Source: a bacterium
Lineage (GTDB): Bacteria > Bacillota_I > Bacilli_A > RFN20 > UBA1709
Assembly: GCA_012511355.1 (NCBI GenBank)
Contig: JAAZGG010000096.1
Location: 1 to 5,565 of the forward strand
Length of the DNA: 5,565 nucleotides
Direction of reading: 5' to 3'
Shown piece after piece: positions 5,241 to 5,565 of the stretch. Each line of letters opens with the position of its first letter. The first letter of the stretch is position 1. The translations under genes and the position numbers were made by a program. The notes below the pieces were generated by a model, which ran no database searches, was not told where the DNA came from, and saw only the letters and a program-made list of their open reading frames with translations.

Positions 5241-5565
5241 TTATTTAGTTCCAAATAAACGATCGCCAGCATCCCCTAAACCTGGGACGATGTAACCATT
5301 TTCATTGAGATGATCATCAAGGGCAGCGAGATAAATTTCAACATCTGGATGATGCTTTACAACATTATCAACCCCCACTTGAACTCCTACCAAACAGATG
5401 AGTTTAATATCTTGGGCTCCGCTTTCCTTAACCATTCTAATGGCGGCAACGGCACTACCGCCTGTAGCAAGCATGGGGTCTAGGATAAACACTGTTGATT
5501 CTGTAACCGTCTTAGGTAATTTTATGTAATACTCTTGAGGTTCTAAAGTACTCTCATCCCGGTAA
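5241..5565 (-). CDS. upp: Uracil phosphoribosyltransferase, C-terminal half (5' end outside window)
   Basis: Upp salvages uracil: uracil + PRPP gives UMP + diphosphate, in the cytoplasm. The frame is open from the right edge to the TAA at 5243-5241, giving 107 residues of a protein usually near 209. It begins [17 protein letters not shown], a standard Upp segment. It then has the PRPP-binding loop [10 protein letters not shown] (visible residues 29-38) and the uracil-binding C-terminus [17 protein letters not shown], which ends exactly where the family ends. The GTG at 5492-5490 is an internal valine codon and not a start. The segment after CLV reads GVQVGVD where many Upp proteins have AAPEGV-, a local divergence. 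The gene has its own terminator before the ATPase operon, so the two are probably separate transcripts. Confidence 0.96.
   Translation of the reverse strand, partial: YRDESTLEPQEYYIKLPKTVTESTVFILDPMLATGGSAVAAIRMVKESGAQDIKLICLVGVQVGVDNVVKHHPDVEIYLAALDDHLNENGYIVPGLGDAGDRLFGTK

Noticed and set aside
1..5565. Mycoplasma-type genetic code (TGA as Trp)
   Set aside because: Trp is TGG, for example the two in VWYWM of ntpI, and TGA is the stop of ntpF at 4699-4697.

Overview
The window carries the 5' two-thirds of a bacterial V-type (A/V-type) ATPase operon, all on the minus strand. Upstream of it is the 3' half of a uracil phosphoribosyltransferase gene (upp). Reading in the direction of transcription (high to low coordinates), the order is: upp (3' part, enters from the right edge), its terminator, about 200 bp of non-coding promoter region, then the genes for subunit G/H (ntpF), I (ntpI), K (ntpK), E (ntpE), C (ntpC), F (ntpG) and the first 88 codons of catalytic subunit A (ntpA), which runs off the left edge. 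This is the order of the Enterococcus hirae Na+-ATPase operon (ntpFIKECGABD), so ntpB and ntpD are expected just outside the window.

The sequence is AT-rich, with strong Gram-positive-type Shine-Dalgarno sites (AGGAGG, AAAGGAG, AGGTGAT). Tryptophan is encoded by TGG and TGA is used as a stop (end of ntpF), so the genetic code is the standard one and not that of Mycoplasma/Spiroplasma. Together with the gene content this suggests a low-GC Bacillota, possibly a member of Bacilli/Erysipelotrichia or an Acholeplasma/Izemoplasma-like relative. The exact lineage cannot be read from this window.

The products assemble into one machine. I (stator a-like) and K (rotor ring, c-like) form the membrane ion channel. 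E and G/H form the peripheral stalks. C and F belong to the central stalk. A, with the unseen B, forms the nucleotide-binding head, and the unseen D completes the shaft. The K subunit has one ion-binding glutamate and every residue that forms the Na+ site in E. hirae NtpK, so a Na+-coupled enzyme is a reasonable prediction. The genes are packed very tightly (a 4-bp overlap, or gaps of 2 to 38 bp), as expected for one mRNA.

The points most worth a second look are non-coding. A perfect 9-3-9 inverted repeat overlaps the extended -10 of the operon promoter and looks like a repressor operator. A second 9-3-9 inverted repeat lies just after the upp terminator. A short AT-rich hairpin separates ntpI from ntpK, where expression has to rise about tenfold. 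The position of a V-type operon directly after upp mirrors the place of the F-type atp operon in Bacillus. I see no mobile element, CRISPR array, RNA gene or novel defence-like system; this is mainly an ordinary, well-recognised operon.
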